Origin: Adenophora triphylla var. japonica
Taxonomy: Eukaryota; Streptophyta; Magnoliopsida; Asterales; Campanulaceae
Direction of reading: 5' to 3'
Assembly (NCBI GenBank): GCA_022495995.1
Contig: JAFEMH010000168.1
Coordinates: 682,001-746,000, forward strand
Length of the DNA stretch: 64,000 nucleotides
Position 1 is the first letter of the stretch; every line of letters starts with the position of its first letter. Position numbers and translations under genes: made by a program. This document shows positions 12,201 to 22,987 of this stretch, piece by piece. The notes beneath the pieces are model-generated. The model was not told where the DNA came from, made no database searches, and worked only from the letters and a program-made list of their open reading frames with translations.

Positions 12201-15200
12201 TTAAATGTTTATTTCAAATTGTGATCATATATCCATATATAAATTTTAATCAGTTAAGGATGCTGTGGCTACTCCCTAATTAATTAAAATTATATAGATC
12301 ACATAAACATTAGTCAACTTTAAAACTTTATTATTGCATAAACTGTAGGCAATATTTTTATGGATTTGATTCAAATGTACTCAGTTTATCTCGCTTAAAT
12401 TGGCATGAATAAACAAACAACTATTAATTTATACAAGCCAAACAAAGTATACAAGTACATCAATATTCATAAAATCCAGTAATTAATCATAACATGCTTA
12501 AATTATAAAAATTGTATGTACACAATAAATCTATATATTTATACATACAAGTACCAATTAAATAATTTCATTCAGCATGTAAAGATTAAAATATAGATTA
12601 AAATATGGCAAATAAAATTCATCCCATCTCCATATATACAGTATCAATTCTTTACACAAATACACAAAGTCAACTACTTGCATTTCATCTATAAAAAATG
12701 GAATGATAGAGACAGACACGGAGAGTAGGATTTTTGACTCAATTCAATAGAGTTACCTTTATTAGAGTAGCAGTAGTGACTTTTATTAAAATAAAATAAA
12801 AACAGTAAAAGTGGCGGTCCTGTTTTCTTTATTTTAATAAATTCTTTATTTTAATAAACCGACAAAACATTTCGTCGACTTCGTCTTCAACCTTGAGACG
12901 GGTCAATTACGACCCGGATTTGACCCGATTAAAAACTCATGTTTCCATTAACCAAAATCAACAAACTATATATCAAAATGCTCAGAATTCGATTTCCTAA
13001 TGATTCATAAGCATAAGTTTCAGAATCATTATCAAAGCAAAATTTTGAAATCACAGTTCGTTGCAACAGAGCAAGACGGAGGTAAATTTGCTCTGATACC
13101 AAATGTTAGATTATCTTCAGCCTAAACATAATTTAATAGCGTGAACATGTCACAGATAATCAGCGGAAGCTATAGGAATCATACCTCCAGCCATTGCTAT
13201 GCGGAATCGGCTTCGATCGACCGGCGCGGAAGACACCTTTGGGTTTCTAAACCTTAACTCTTCCTACGGTGATGGTAATGTATTTCTGAAGGTGAGAGTA
13301 GGTTTGGTGACCCAAGATGAAGAGCATTGTGTCCTATTTATAGCCCTTTGTCCATCACAAAGTTCACGGACACAATATTTGATTGAGAGAAATTCTCTCT
13401 TGATTGAGAGAAATTATCTCAATTTAGGCTGAATATGTACATATAAATGGACCACATTCAGAAATCAATTTCCCATATACAATAAGGAAAGGATTTCAAT
13501 GAAATCAAATCCTTAAATCATGAACGGGAATATTGAGATCCCTATAGATACGGGAGAAATCCTTACAGTGTGAAGAAAATCAAGAGAAACTGGATTACTA
13601 AAACATTTGGAAAGAAAAAAAAATTGTTAACAAAAATTTGCTAATTGTATCGAGGGATTAACACTGTAATTTTTCCGTAAACAGGTGGGTGAGAGAGGTG
13701 TTCAAATGTCCGGGGGAGAAAAACAAAGAATAGCAATTGCTCGTGCAATTATCAAGACACCTCGTATTCTCTTACTAGACGAGGCAACAAGCGCCCTTGA
13801 CTCGGAGTCTGAACGAGTGGTCCAGGATGCACTTGACCAAGCTGCCGTTGGCCGCACCACCATTATAATTGCGCACCGCCTCTCCACTATCCGCAATGCT
13901 GACCTCATTGCCGTTGTCCAGAACGGCCAGGTCATGGAAACTGGCTCGCACAATAACCTTATCAAGGATGATAATGGCCTGTATACGTCTTTCGTTCATC
14001 TCCAACAAACTGAGAGAAACGAGGAAGCATACACTCACCCTAGTTCCTCTTCCTCAATTGGAAACCAAGCTGATATCCATAGCACAAGCAGCTGCAGATT
14101 ATCAAGCATGAGCCGCTCCACTTCTGCCAACTCAATTGCTCAAGGAGGAGAGAACTCAAAAATCCCTCCAAAGAATCAAGTTCTTTCAGTGCCATCATTT
14201 AAAAGATTGTTGGCTATGAATCTACCGGAATGGAAGCAAGCTGCATTGGGGAGCTTTACTGCGGTTCTATTTGGTGCGATTCAGCCGTTGTATGCGTTTG
14301 CAATGGGGTCAATGATATCTGTATATTTCTTGCCCAATCATAATGAGATCAAGTACAAAACAAGAATCTATGCATTATGCTTTCTCGGCTTGGCGGTCTT
14401 CTCTCTAATCATTAACATACTGCAGCATTATAACTTTGCTGCAATGGGTGAGTACTTGACTAAGAGAATTAGGGAGAGAATGTTGTCCAAGATTCTGACT
14501 TTTGAGATTGGGTGGTTTGATCAGGATGAAAATTCCAGTGGTGCTATTTGTTCTAGACTTTCCAAAGATGCCAATGTGGTACATTTTCCAAAGCAACTAC
14601 TATTTCAAAATTATAGTACTACTAAGATTGCTGCTTACGTTTTGAGTACATTAAAATGGAGTACTGAACTTCAAATTCATGGTTAATTCGCAGGTGAGGT
14701 CATTGGTGGGGGATCAAATTTCATTGCTTGTACAAACATTTTCAGCAGTTACAATTGCTTGCACCATGGGCCTGGTGATTGCCTGGAGACTTGCCTTGGT
14801 CATGATAGCTGCCGAGCCAATTATCATTGTCTGCTACTACTGCAAGCGTGTGTTGCTGAAGAACATGTCACAAAAGGCAACGAAGGCCCAAGATGAAAGC
14901 AGTAAGCTCGCGGCTGAAGCTGTTTCAAATCACCGTACTGTTACTGCCTTCTCCTCGCAAGCACGGATTTTGAAATTGCTTGAGCAAGCCCAGGAAAGCC
15001 CAATGAAGGAAAGCATCCGGCAATCATGGTTCGCTGGTGTTGGACTTGGTACTTCCCAGAGCCTCATGGCTCTCATTTGGGCTTTAGAATTTTGGTACGG
15101 GGGGAGGCTTATTTCTCAAGGCTACATCGGGTCAAAGGCATTTTTTGAAGCCTTCATGATATTAGTCGGCACCGGGCGGGTCATTGCTATTGCTGGGACA

Positions 15201-16079
15201 ATGACTAATGACCTTGCCAAAGGTTCAGATGCAGTCAAGTCTGTCTTTGCAGTATTAGACCGATATACACAAATTGAGCCTGAAGACCCAGAGGGCAACA
15301 GTGCAAAGAAGATAATTGGATATGTTGAGTTACATGATGTTGATTTTGCTTACCCTGCTAGGCCTGATGTTGTTATCTTCAAAGGCTTTTCAATCAAAAT
15401 TGAAGCTGGGAAGTCAACGGCTTTGGTAGGACAAAGTGGGTCCGGAAAATCTACAATAATTAGTTTAATCGAGAGATTTTATGATCCAACTAATGGAGTA
15501 GTGAAAGTTGATGGCAAGGATATACGATCCTACCACCTTAGGTCTCTAAGAAATCACATTGCACTTGTTAGCCAAGAGCCTATACTGTTTGGTGGTACAA
15601 TTCGTGAAAACATATTATACGGCGCTTCCAATGACACCGATGAATCAGAAATTATTGAAGCAGCCAAGGGAGCCAACGCTCACGATTTCATCGCAGGACT
15701 CAAAGATGGGTATGAAACATGGTGTGGAGATAGAGGGTTACAACTCTCTGGAGGCCAGAAGCAACGCATTGCAATAGCCCGGGCTATATTGAAAAATCCA
15801 GCAATCTTGTTGTTAGATGAAGCCACCAGTGCACTCGACAGTCAATCGGAGAGAGTAGTACAAGATGCCCTTGAGCATGTGATGGTCGGGAGGACAAGCG
15901 TAGTTGTCGCACACAGGCTGAGTACTATACAAAATTGTGACATGATAGCAGTGTTGGACAAGGGCAAGGTGGTGGAAAGAGGGACGCACTCATCATTACT
16001 AGCCAAAGGGTCCCAAGGGACTTACTATTCACTTGTAAGTCTACAAAGAACCCCAAATTCTAATGGCACAATCATCTAG
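3255..16079 (+). CDS. ABCB15-like: ABCB gene A: full-size ABCB15-like (MDR/PGP) transporter, intact
   Basis: Seven exons: 3255-3491, 3626-3680, 3793-3971, 4558-5015, 5557-6097, 13685-14578 and 14694-16079. All are joined by GT-AG introns in matching phase, giving 1249 codons plus TAG, the usual ABCB length. Layout is TMD1-NBD1-TMD2-NBD2. NBD1 has Walker [10 protein letters not shown] near residues 394-402, signature MSGGE near 498-502 and Walker [12 protein letters not shown]2 has Walker [10 protein letters not shown] near 1034-1042, signature LSGGQ and ILLLDEAT. Family knowledge: plasma-membrane ATP-driven exporter; Arabidopsis ABCB15 relatives have been linked to auxin movement, but the substrate here is unknown. 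The start is the ATG of the conserved MNNDQK/MDNDQK/MGSDLK head shared by all copies. Intron 5 (6098-13684) is swollen by a complete copia. The signature of NBD1 has Glu where Gln is usual. The coding frame shows no lesion. Confidence 0.93.
4025..4238. mobile_element. Stowaway-like MITE remnant in intron 3 of gene A
   Basis: The right end GGGACGGAGGGAG followed by TA is clear at 4226-4240. The interior has loose inverted symmetry (AAATGGACTTTGACT against AGTCAAATGAGAC). The left end is too decayed to place exactly. Confidence 0.45.
5049..5075 (+). repeat. CT microsatellite in intron 4 of gene A
   Basis: An uninterrupted TC/CT run followed by TTGCAG. It resembles a polypyrimidine tract plus acceptor, but homologous genes show the real acceptor at 5555-5556. 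Confidence 0.85.
6259..6588. mobile_element. Foldback MITE, Mutator-like by TSD, in intron 5 of gene A
   Basis: Ends are GGCCAAATTAC and GTAATTTGGCC. The long flanks are inverted relatives of each other (for example AGTTTGAAAAGTGG against CCACTTTTCAAACT). The sequences next to the ends, CCCTAATTA (6250-6258) and CCCTAATTT (6589-6597), look like a 9-bp target duplication with one mismatch. The interior carries a short tandem repeat near 6410-6480. There is no coding capacity. Confidence 0.7.
6640..6775. mobile_element. Probable Stowaway MITE
   Basis: The left end CTCTCTAATTA is preceded by TA. The right end AGGAGGGAG is followed by TA. The interior contains TCAAACATGA and its loose inverse. 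A second Stowaway head, TACTCCCTCCGTCCC, starts near 6827 without a recognisable partner end. Confidence 0.5.
7094..7557 (-). repeat. Copia LTR (3' LTR in element orientation)
   Basis: 464 bp, TG...CA ended on both strands (TGTTAGA to CTTACA). A TATAAATA box on the - strand lies at 7325-7332. Confidence 0.92.
7828..10518 (-). pseudogene. Copia pol remnant: integrase, reverse transcriptase, RNase H
   Basis: Read on the - strand from high to low coordinates. The integrase core is near 10282-10518 ([15 protein letters not shown]) and 9954-10235 ([18 protein letters not shown]). The start of RT is at 9161-9430 ([19 protein letters not shown]). RT with the YVDD box is at 8319-9008 ([14 protein letters not shown]). 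RNase H and the C-terminus are at 7828-8295 ([25 protein letters not shown]). The pieces lie in different frames separated by stops and indels, so no functional polyprotein is possible. Confidence 0.9.
10920..11860 (-). pseudogene. Copia gag remnant with CCHC knuckle and start of protease
   Basis: The open part (10920-11600) carries gag core residues, a CCHC zinc knuckle ([14 protein letters not shown]) and the aspartic protease start WWIDSGS. Upstream, near 11600-11860, gag-like residues ([15 protein letters not shown]) continue but are broken by stops. Confidence 0.85.
11880..13089. other. Copia leader, non-coding
   Basis: About 1.2 kb of AT-rich DNA between the primer site and gag. No supported reading frame was seen. 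Confidence 0.6.
13104..13567 (-). repeat. Copia LTR (5' LTR in element orientation)
   Basis: Apparently identical to 7094-7557. The initiator-Met primer site abuts it at 13090-13101. Confidence 0.92.
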
Positions 16080-17073
16080 TCAGTGACTAACAGTTACTGG
16101 GTTTTGGGCACCATAATCTGAATGACTAAGCACTTGAATAACTACATTTATCTTTAACTCAAAGTTTAAAGGTAATTAGGTTTATGCTAATGTATGGGGT
16201 CTGAATCAAAAACTTCTAGGGCAATTGTTTTTTGTTATCCTTCTCTTATTTCTTTCACGTGTAAGTTTATGCATGCAGAAATATATTTACTTTTTCCTCT
16301 TTTTATTGGTCAATGGCTTCTTAAAGGTTTTTTTAAGTAAAAGTCTGCAGCAGATTTGTTAAATTCTCTAATGAAACGTATTTTTTTTTTTTTTGATATC
16401 ATACCTAATGATGTATTTATAGCAATTTTTTAAATTTTTTTTTAAAATAATTATATGTATCCTAAATTTTTGGTTTTGGTGACGGGACTAGAAAATACAC
16501 CAAAATAAACAAACATGCTAGCCACTTCATAATAAACCGTCCATCTTTGAAATGTAACCCCAATTTCAAAACGAACCCTAATCCAACTGTAACACAACCC
16601 AAGGCTTGAAGGCTGTAAATTAGCTGCAATTACGGTCCAATCTGCCATTTCGCATCTTCAGGGAGTGGATTAGATCACTGTCACCACCAGCCGCAGCACC
16701 ACCACCAGTGGCGGCAGCAGTGACCGTCATGCTGATGCTGTCAACGGAATAAGGAGAGTGGGGGGAGGCTGAAGAAGTATGAAGGGCAGGGCGCATAACG
16801 CTGTCTCGCTGCCAGTCAGCAGGAAGCATTTGGCATTTGATTCGACAGGTAACAAACCTTATATCCATGTTAAGATTTTGATTTTGATGCTTGACTATTA
16901 TACTTCATATTTAAAAGTTCTGATTTAACTTGGACTTTTTTTCTTTGGAGTTCTGAGTTTTGAGACTAGGAGTCTCTGTCTGTGGATTTGTTAGGCTTTG
17001 AGTTTTTATCAGAAGTGGAATATTTTGATTGGTCCTGAGGTTTGTACTGATTTTACTTGTCATGAGTGTCCCC
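16080..17073. other. Gene-free spacer after ABCB gene A
   Basis: Contains the 3' UTR of gene A (similar bases follow the stop codon of the relic ending at 17416). It also has a GC-rich patch near 16670-16830 with CAC/CAG-type triplets. No coding region is supported. Confidence 0.5.
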
Positions 17074-17105
17074 TAAAAGTTCTGATTTAACGCTGTCTCG
17101 CTGCC

Positions 17106-17416
17106 TTCTCTTCATAAGCTTGGATTTTCAAATTGATTGAGCAAGCATAAGAAAGCCCAATGAAGGAAAGCACCCGACAATCATGGTTTGCTTTTGCTGG
17201 TACTGGACATGGAAAATCCCAGAACCTTATCACTCTCATTTGGGCTTTATATTTTTGGTACGGTGGAAAACTTATTTCAAAATTGTGGTGTTGAAAAAGG
17301 GCAAGGTGGTGGAAAGAGGGACTCGCTCATCCTTGCTAGCTAAAGGGCCCAAAGGGAATTACCATTCACCTGTTAGTCTTCAGAGAATCCCTAACTCTAA
17401 TGGCACAATCAACTAA
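17106..17416 (+). pseudogene. ABCB 3' relic with large internal deletion
   Basis: Left part matches exon 7 of gene A around the [10 protein letters not shown] and ALxFWYGGKLIS region. It then jumps near 17280 directly to the C-terminus ([29 protein letters not shown], stop). The whole second NBD (Walker A, signature, Walker B) is missing. Bases after the stop resemble the gene A 3' UTR, so this is the tail of a separate tandem copy. It is non-functional. Confidence 0.88.
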
Positions 17417-17605
17417 TCAGTGATTAGCAGCTTATTGGGATTTGGGCACTATAATATCAAGAACTAAGTACTTGAATAACAACATTTCTCTTTAATAAAA
17501 TGTTTTAATGTAAGACTTGAATTAAAATCTATTAGGGCGACTGCTTTGTTTTTTTCCTTCGTCTTTAGCTTCCATGGGCGCTATGTATAAACAAAATGCA
17601 TCTAA

Positions 17606-18675
17606 GGCTCCGTTTGTTTGGGTGAAAATGTTTTTCGGAAAATGTTTTCCTTATTTTTCGGTGTTTGATAAGTATCGGAAAATAGAGAAAATGTTTTCCG
17701 GAAAATGTTTTCCCCACTTTTTTCTAAGTAAAATAACTTACGGATTTTTTCTAGGAAAAACATTTTCCAGAAAATGGTAACACTCTCAAATACACACCTA
17801 ACTTTCCATACACCCCCACATTACCCACCCCACATCAACCACTCCCTTCTCCATCCCCTCATAAAAAAATATTTATATTAAAATTATTTTTTACAATTCT
17901 TCCCCCCCCCCTCCTTCGGGTCAAAAAAAAATTAATCATTTTAAATTTGTTCATTTTAAACAACTCCCCACTCCCACCACCACCTCAAGGTCAAAAAAAT
18001 ATTGTTTTATTCATTTTAAATTATATTTTAACAACTCCCAAGCAATTTTTTTATTCATATTAAAATCATTTTTTAACAACTCAGCACCTCCCACTAACCC
18101 ACCAACCCCCCTCAAACGGCCAAACTTTTTTTTTTTACTAATAATTAAATTATTTTATTTTTTAATAACTATCCACCCAACCCTACTCCCCTAGTCTCGG
18201 CTACACACCCTACCCCCCCCCCCACACTCTCGGCTACCCACCCTACCCCACACCCACACCCACACCCTATCCTATCACCACCCTAGCCTACCATCATCTT
18301 ATCCTTTACATTTCTCCCACCACATGCCCTACCCCTACCCTACCCTATCCTACCCTACCCCACACCCCTACTAATCCCCACCTCCTACCCTACCCTACCC
18401 TACCCTACCACCCCATCCATCACCCTACCCCATCCTATCTCTTTCAACTTATTTTCAATTGTGTTTTTATCGAAAAATATTTTCCTTTAATTTATTAAAC
18501 ACGTGAAAATATTTCTGGAAAACATTTTCCTTACCAATCAGCCGAAAACAAGTTTACGTCATTTTCCGGAAAACATTTTCATTTTCCAGAAAACATTTTA
18601 CGGAAAATCATTTTCCGGAAAACATTTACGGAAAATCATATTCCGAAAATCGTTTTACGCGAAACAAATGGAGCC
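17606..18675. mobile_element. Tourist-like (PIF/Harbinger) non-autonomous element
   Basis: Terminal inverted repeat GGCTCCGTTTGTTT at the left and CAAATGGAGCC at the right, with 3-bp TSD TAA at 17603-17605 and 18676-18678. Subterminal regions are full of inverted TTTTCCGGAAAA-type motifs. The core (about 17780-18440) is C-rich with many CCTACC/CCCTA units. No transposase is encoded. A 79-bp relative with the same ends lies at 60360-60438. Confidence 0.8.
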
Positions 18676-19746
18676 TAAACGTTTTTTCTGCTTACACATT
18701 CTTTTCCTTTTCTATTTGTCATTAGCTTCTTGCAAGTTTCATTAGTAGGAGGCGCCCATTGAAGGCAGGTGAAGAAAGCTTCATTTCCAACTTCAATCTC
18801 TCCAATTTCATACTAATTCCTAGAAGGTAAGCGAAGGAAAGAGAAACAACTGAGTGAGGGTTTTGGAGAAGTTTGGTTTTTGGCTAAGTGCAAGAGTTTG
18901 AGTTATCTGACTTATGTTCCTCCTGAAACATAGAGGAGGAAAGATGGATAATGATCAGAAAAGCAAGGAAACCAAGAAAAAGAGAAGGAATGGGTCGGTT
19001 CTATCCATTTTCAAGCATGCTGATGGTATTGATTTGATATTGATGACTTTGGGATTCCTGGGCTCCATAGGTGATGGAGTTTTTATGCCGGTGAGGTTGA
19101 TTATCACCAGTAAGCTCATGAACAATATTGGTTCTTCTGGATCTGTAACTATGACTACCTTCATGGATAATATGAACAAGGTATACATGCTCTACTTGTG
19201 TGTTTGATTTCTGATGACCAATATTTCAAGCTTTTGATAACGTATATTAATTGTTGATTGTTACTAATTTACGAGGTGAATGTAATTGTCTTTTTTGTTA
19301 TAGAATGCAGTTGTGATGTGCTATGTAGCTTGTTGGACATGGGTTGCTTGTTTCCTCGGTGGGTTTCATTTTCCACTTTCTTTTTTTTTTCTTTTTCATC
19401 TTTTAATTTGTTGTTATAGCTTAAAGAGTTGTAACCTGCTTTGGTTTTATATGTGTGGGCACAGAGGGGGGTACTGTTGGGCAAGAACAGCAGAGAGACA
19501 AGCATCAAGATTGAGGGCAAGATATATGAAAGCAATATTAAGGCAAGAAGTGAGCTACTTTGATCTGCTTATCACAAGCACGGCTGAGGTGATCACAAGT
19601 GTTTCTAATGATAGTATTGTAATACAAGATGCCATTAGTGAAAAGGTTGATTTAATATTTGCAAATGAAATCATAAAACATGTTTCTTCACTCAATTTAA
19701 GATTCAAAATTGTCCGTTGAAATATATCATAGATTGGGTTTGAGCA

Positions 19747-20973
19747 TCTATAATACAATACAACTCACATCTAACCGCCACACAATCGATGGCCAAGATT
19801 GAGTTTGAGAAAACATAACTGGTGGCTAGGATTGAATATGAAAAATAAATTTGATTTTAACTTTCCACTTTGCTACAACGGTTACTACCTCTCTAACCGC
19901 CACACAAAGTGTGGCTCAGATTTAATCTCTCAAAAGACAAAGAGCGGCCTAGATTTAAAGTTGGAAAAAAAAAAAAAAACTTCCCTACACCGGTTACTAA
20001 CTAATATAAATAATTAATAATTTTTATTAACAAAATTGAATTTTACTATGTTGACAGTTAAAAAATAATTACTCCCTCCGTCCCACTTCAATTGAGCCAC
20101 TTTCCTTTTTGGGACATCCCACTTCAAATGAGTTATTCCATAAATGGAAAGAAGTGAACAGTATTTCGGACATTTATACCCTCATAATGTTTATATATTT
20201 ACAAAAAAACCATTCATTATGCCCTTATAATTTTAACATATTTACAAAAAAACCAATCATTAACTTACTATTCCTCCCGCTCATTCTCTCTCCTATTTAA
20301 TATTTTTAACTTTTACATTCTCTCTCCTCTAATCTTTTACCGACTTTCAATTCTTTACTCATTTTTTTAGAAAATTCTTAAAAAGCGTGCAAAGATGTCA
20401 TGGCTCAATTGCAGTGGGACTGAGGGAGTATTAATTTTAAATATTAAGCTAAATGGTGAATTTACTAACAAATATTTTTTGTACTGTGCTATTGCTTGCT
20501 TGATAATGTCTATTTTGCTTGGTTTATATTTTTGTAGAACTTTTGCTACTCATGGAGTCTTTGAGAGGGATAGCAGGTTTGGTATTCAATATAATATCTT
20601 TTTGCTGTCAAATAACTATTGTTAAATGTTTATGTGAATATGACATTTGTACAGTTATGATGGTATGTGGTTCGTTGTTTTGTTGTTCTTATTTTCTCCG
20701 TTTTCACTCACAATCTGTTTGTGAAAATGCCTCATTACCTCGGTATTTATTTGGCTATATTTGGATCGGGGCAATACAACTATTGTACTAAGAGGCTAAG
20801 ATGAAAGTCTTAAGCTAGGTAGAAAGATGGTAGTGAGTAGAATATGTTCTTTTAGGGGGTGGTGTGGGGTTGTGTGTGTGTGTGGGGGGGGGGGAGAATT
20901 CATCCTTTCTTTAATTTTTATACAGTCATTTTTGTACTGTCATCGTGCGATCCGCACGGGTGAATAATACTAG
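19747..20973 (+). mobile_element. Non-autonomous Helitron candidate in intron 3 of pseudogene B
   Basis: Begins TCTATAATAC after an A (19746). Ends with a GC-rich hairpin (GTGCGATCCGCAC at 20945-20957), a short spacer and CTAG at 20970-20973, followed by T. These are the hallmarks of Helitron termini inserted between A and T without target duplication. It has no Rep/helicase coding sequence. A Stowaway is nested inside at 20072-20428. Confidence 0.6.
20072..20428. mobile_element. Stowaway MITE nested in the Helitron candidate
   Basis: CTCCCTCCGTCCCACTT at the left, inverted AGTGGGACTGAGGGAG at the right, flanked by TA on both sides. Confidence 0.85.
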
Positions 20974-21247
20974 TATTATACAAATCTCGTATGTGATCTA
21001 AAGTCAAAACTTCAAAAATTGTAGGTACCAACATTTTTCATGAATATGGCATCATTTGTCGGGACATATGCAGTAGCATTTGTATTGTACTGGAGACTAG
21101 CAATAGTGGGGTTTCCGTTTGTAGTATTGTTAGTAATCCCAGCTTTGATGTACGGAAGAGCTCTAATGAGTATTGCTAGAAAGATTAGAGATGAGTACAA
21201 TAAGGCCAACACAATTGCAGAAGAAGCCATTTAGTCAGAACGGTATA

Positions 21248-21528
21248 CTCCCTCCGTCCCACCCGACTTAGGATTCTCTCTCCCGCATGGGGATTAAGAA
21301 ATACTATTATAATAAAAGGAAAGAGAATGAGAGGAGGAGGTGTTGTGAGTATGAAAAGTAAAATAGAAGAGAAAATGATTGAGAGGAATAGTAAAGGGAT
21401 TGTTGTTGTGAGTATGACAAGTGGGTTCCACTGAATATAAAAATAATATAAACTTGTCATTATGAAACGTCCTAAGTCGAGTACGCCCAAAATGACAAAT
21501 TGTCCTAAGTCGGGTGGAATGGAGGGAG
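21248..21528. mobile_element. Stowaway MITE inside exon 4 of pseudogene B
   Basis: Left end CTCCCTCCGTCCCACC and right end GGTGGAATGGAGGGAG, flanked by TA at 21246-21247 and 21529-21530. It separates the codons for VRTVY from those for SFVGEH. Confidence 0.9.
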
Positions 21529-21808
21529 TATTCCTTTGTAGGAGAGCATAAAACGGTGACAGATTACTCTATAGCTCTTCAAGGAACTGTGAATTTGGGG
21601 CTAAAGCAAGATTTGGCAAAAGGCTTGGCAATGGGATCGATTTTGCAATTTGGTCCTTCATTTCATGACATTTTACAGTAGCAGATTGGTCATGTATCAT
21701 GGAGCTCAGGGAGGCACTGTGTTTGCAGTTGGTGCTTCTATTGCCATTGGTGGATTATAAGTTTCTTCATCTTTAATCTCTCACTTTCTTAGCCACCCAA
21801 TTTCATTA

Positions 21809-22050
21809 CTTTCTCCGTCCCGAAAAGATAGTCCCACTTTTTTACCGGGTAATTTGGTTGATCTTTTCGCCAAATTAAGTAATAATGATCCCAGTGAATT
21901 TGTAAAACTTTTATTAATACACTCACAAATACTTTCAGTTACAATTTTAAAACTTATATTAGGTTAATTAAACTAATGTAATATTGGTCGAAGTGTAATC
22001 CAACTTACCACTAATAAAAAAGTGGGACTATTTTTCTGGGACTCGGTGAG
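21809..22050. mobile_element. Stowaway-like MITE in intron 4 of pseudogene B
   Basis: Left end CTTTCTCCGTCCCG with AGTCCCACTTTTT further in. Right side AAAAAGTGGGACT ending TCGGTGAG, flanked by TA. Confidence 0.75.
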
Positions 22051-22328
22051 TATTTAGGACCAAGTCATGTGAATGTGTACTTTGCATTTTATTATCTTTA
22101 AATTATTAATTTTCCCATGGAGAGGATCATTTTGGGATTTTCTCTTTGGATATTGTGTGGGAGAAACATAAAATGTCTTTTTCCAGGGTTGACTAGAAAA
22201 GGCATAACAAATACAGTATATAAGAAGTGAGAGAAACAGAAATTGGTTTTGGATATTCTGTTTGGACTTTGGACACAGTGAAATAAGCTGATAGTTTAGA
22301 TGTTAACCTCCTAATTCCTTATTGAATA

Positions 22329-22584
22329 CTCCCTCCGCCCCATAAAACATTACCCCTTTTACTATTTTGAGCGTCCCACTTTAAAGTCTCACTTTCCTAA
22401 AAAGGAAATTTTTTAATACTTCTTTATTCATGGGACCCACTTGTCATACTCACAACACTTTTCAAATTTACTATTTTCTCCACTCATTCTCTCTCCTCCC
22501 ACTCACAACACCTACTTTAATAACATTATTTCTTATTTTCCGTTCTCAACAGTAAAGGAGTAAAGTTTTATGGGACGGAGGGAG
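22329..22584. mobile_element. Stowaway MITE in intron 4 of pseudogene B
   Basis: CTCCCTCCGCCCCATAAAA at the left, inverted TTTTATGGGACGGAGGGAG at the right, TA on both sides. Confidence 0.88.
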
Positions 22585-22654
22585 TATGCAATAGTTAAAA
22601 TAATAAATTTCTATATTGATTATGTAGTGATAAAAAGTGTAGCATTTGAAAGTA

Positions 22655-22894
22655 CTCCCTCCATAAAAATTGTCTCATTTGACCATTCAAACATTTTAAC
22701 AAACTATTTTCATTTTCATCACTAACCTTATTGAGGTTTACTCATTACTCCATCACTCCCTCTACTTCCTTGGTTGGCTTTCGTCATTTGCTTTGGAAAT
22801 TTAATGATTCTAACCTAACAATTATGGAAATGGGACTATCTTTTTGGGACAAACAAAAATGGCAAATGGAAACATCTTTATGGGACGGAGGGAG
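22655..22894. mobile_element. Stowaway MITE in intron 4 of pseudogene B
   Basis: Left end CTCCCTCCATAAAAATTG, right end TTTATGGGACGGAGGGAG, flanked by TA. Confidence 0.82.
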
Positions 22895-22987
22895 TAACAA
22901 ACAAATGACAACCGGCAGTTTAGATGTGAATTGGGAACCTAGTAATTGCGTGTGTGTGTCATCTGTTTATTCTTGTCTAAACAGTTA

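Larger units (their letters stand above)
7094..13567 (-). mobile_element. Ty1/copia LTR retrotransposon in intron 5 of ABCB gene A, recent but coding-defective
   Basis: Two 464-bp LTRs (7094-7557 and 13104-13567) look identical by eye. The target duplication GTGTG is at 7089-7093 and 13568-13572. On the - strand a TGGTATCAGAGC primer site lies two bases inside the 5' LTR (13090-13101), and a purine-rich tract abuts the 3' LTR at 7558-7572. Gene order gag, protease, integrase, RT, RNase H identifies Ty1/copia. Several frameshifts and stops break the polyprotein, so the copy was probably mobilised in trans or inherited its lesions. It lies antisense to the host gene, which still has intact splice sites on both sides. 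Confidence 0.95.

Noticed and set aside
16620..16868. An 82-codon - strand frame in a GC-rich patch
   Set aside because: Ala/Gly/Ser-rich, no motif, no homologous frame near the other ABCB copies; more likely spacer.
18240..18430. CCCTACCC-type repeats considered as interstitial telomere
   Set aside because: Plant telomere units are TTTAGGG/CCCTAAA; this tract is CCTACC/CCCTA without the AAA spacing.
19465..19471. Extra G at exon 3 of pseudogene B as a certain frameshift
   Set aside because: Use of an acceptor two bases further (19465-19466) would restore the frame, so this lesion alone is not proof; later lesions are decisive.
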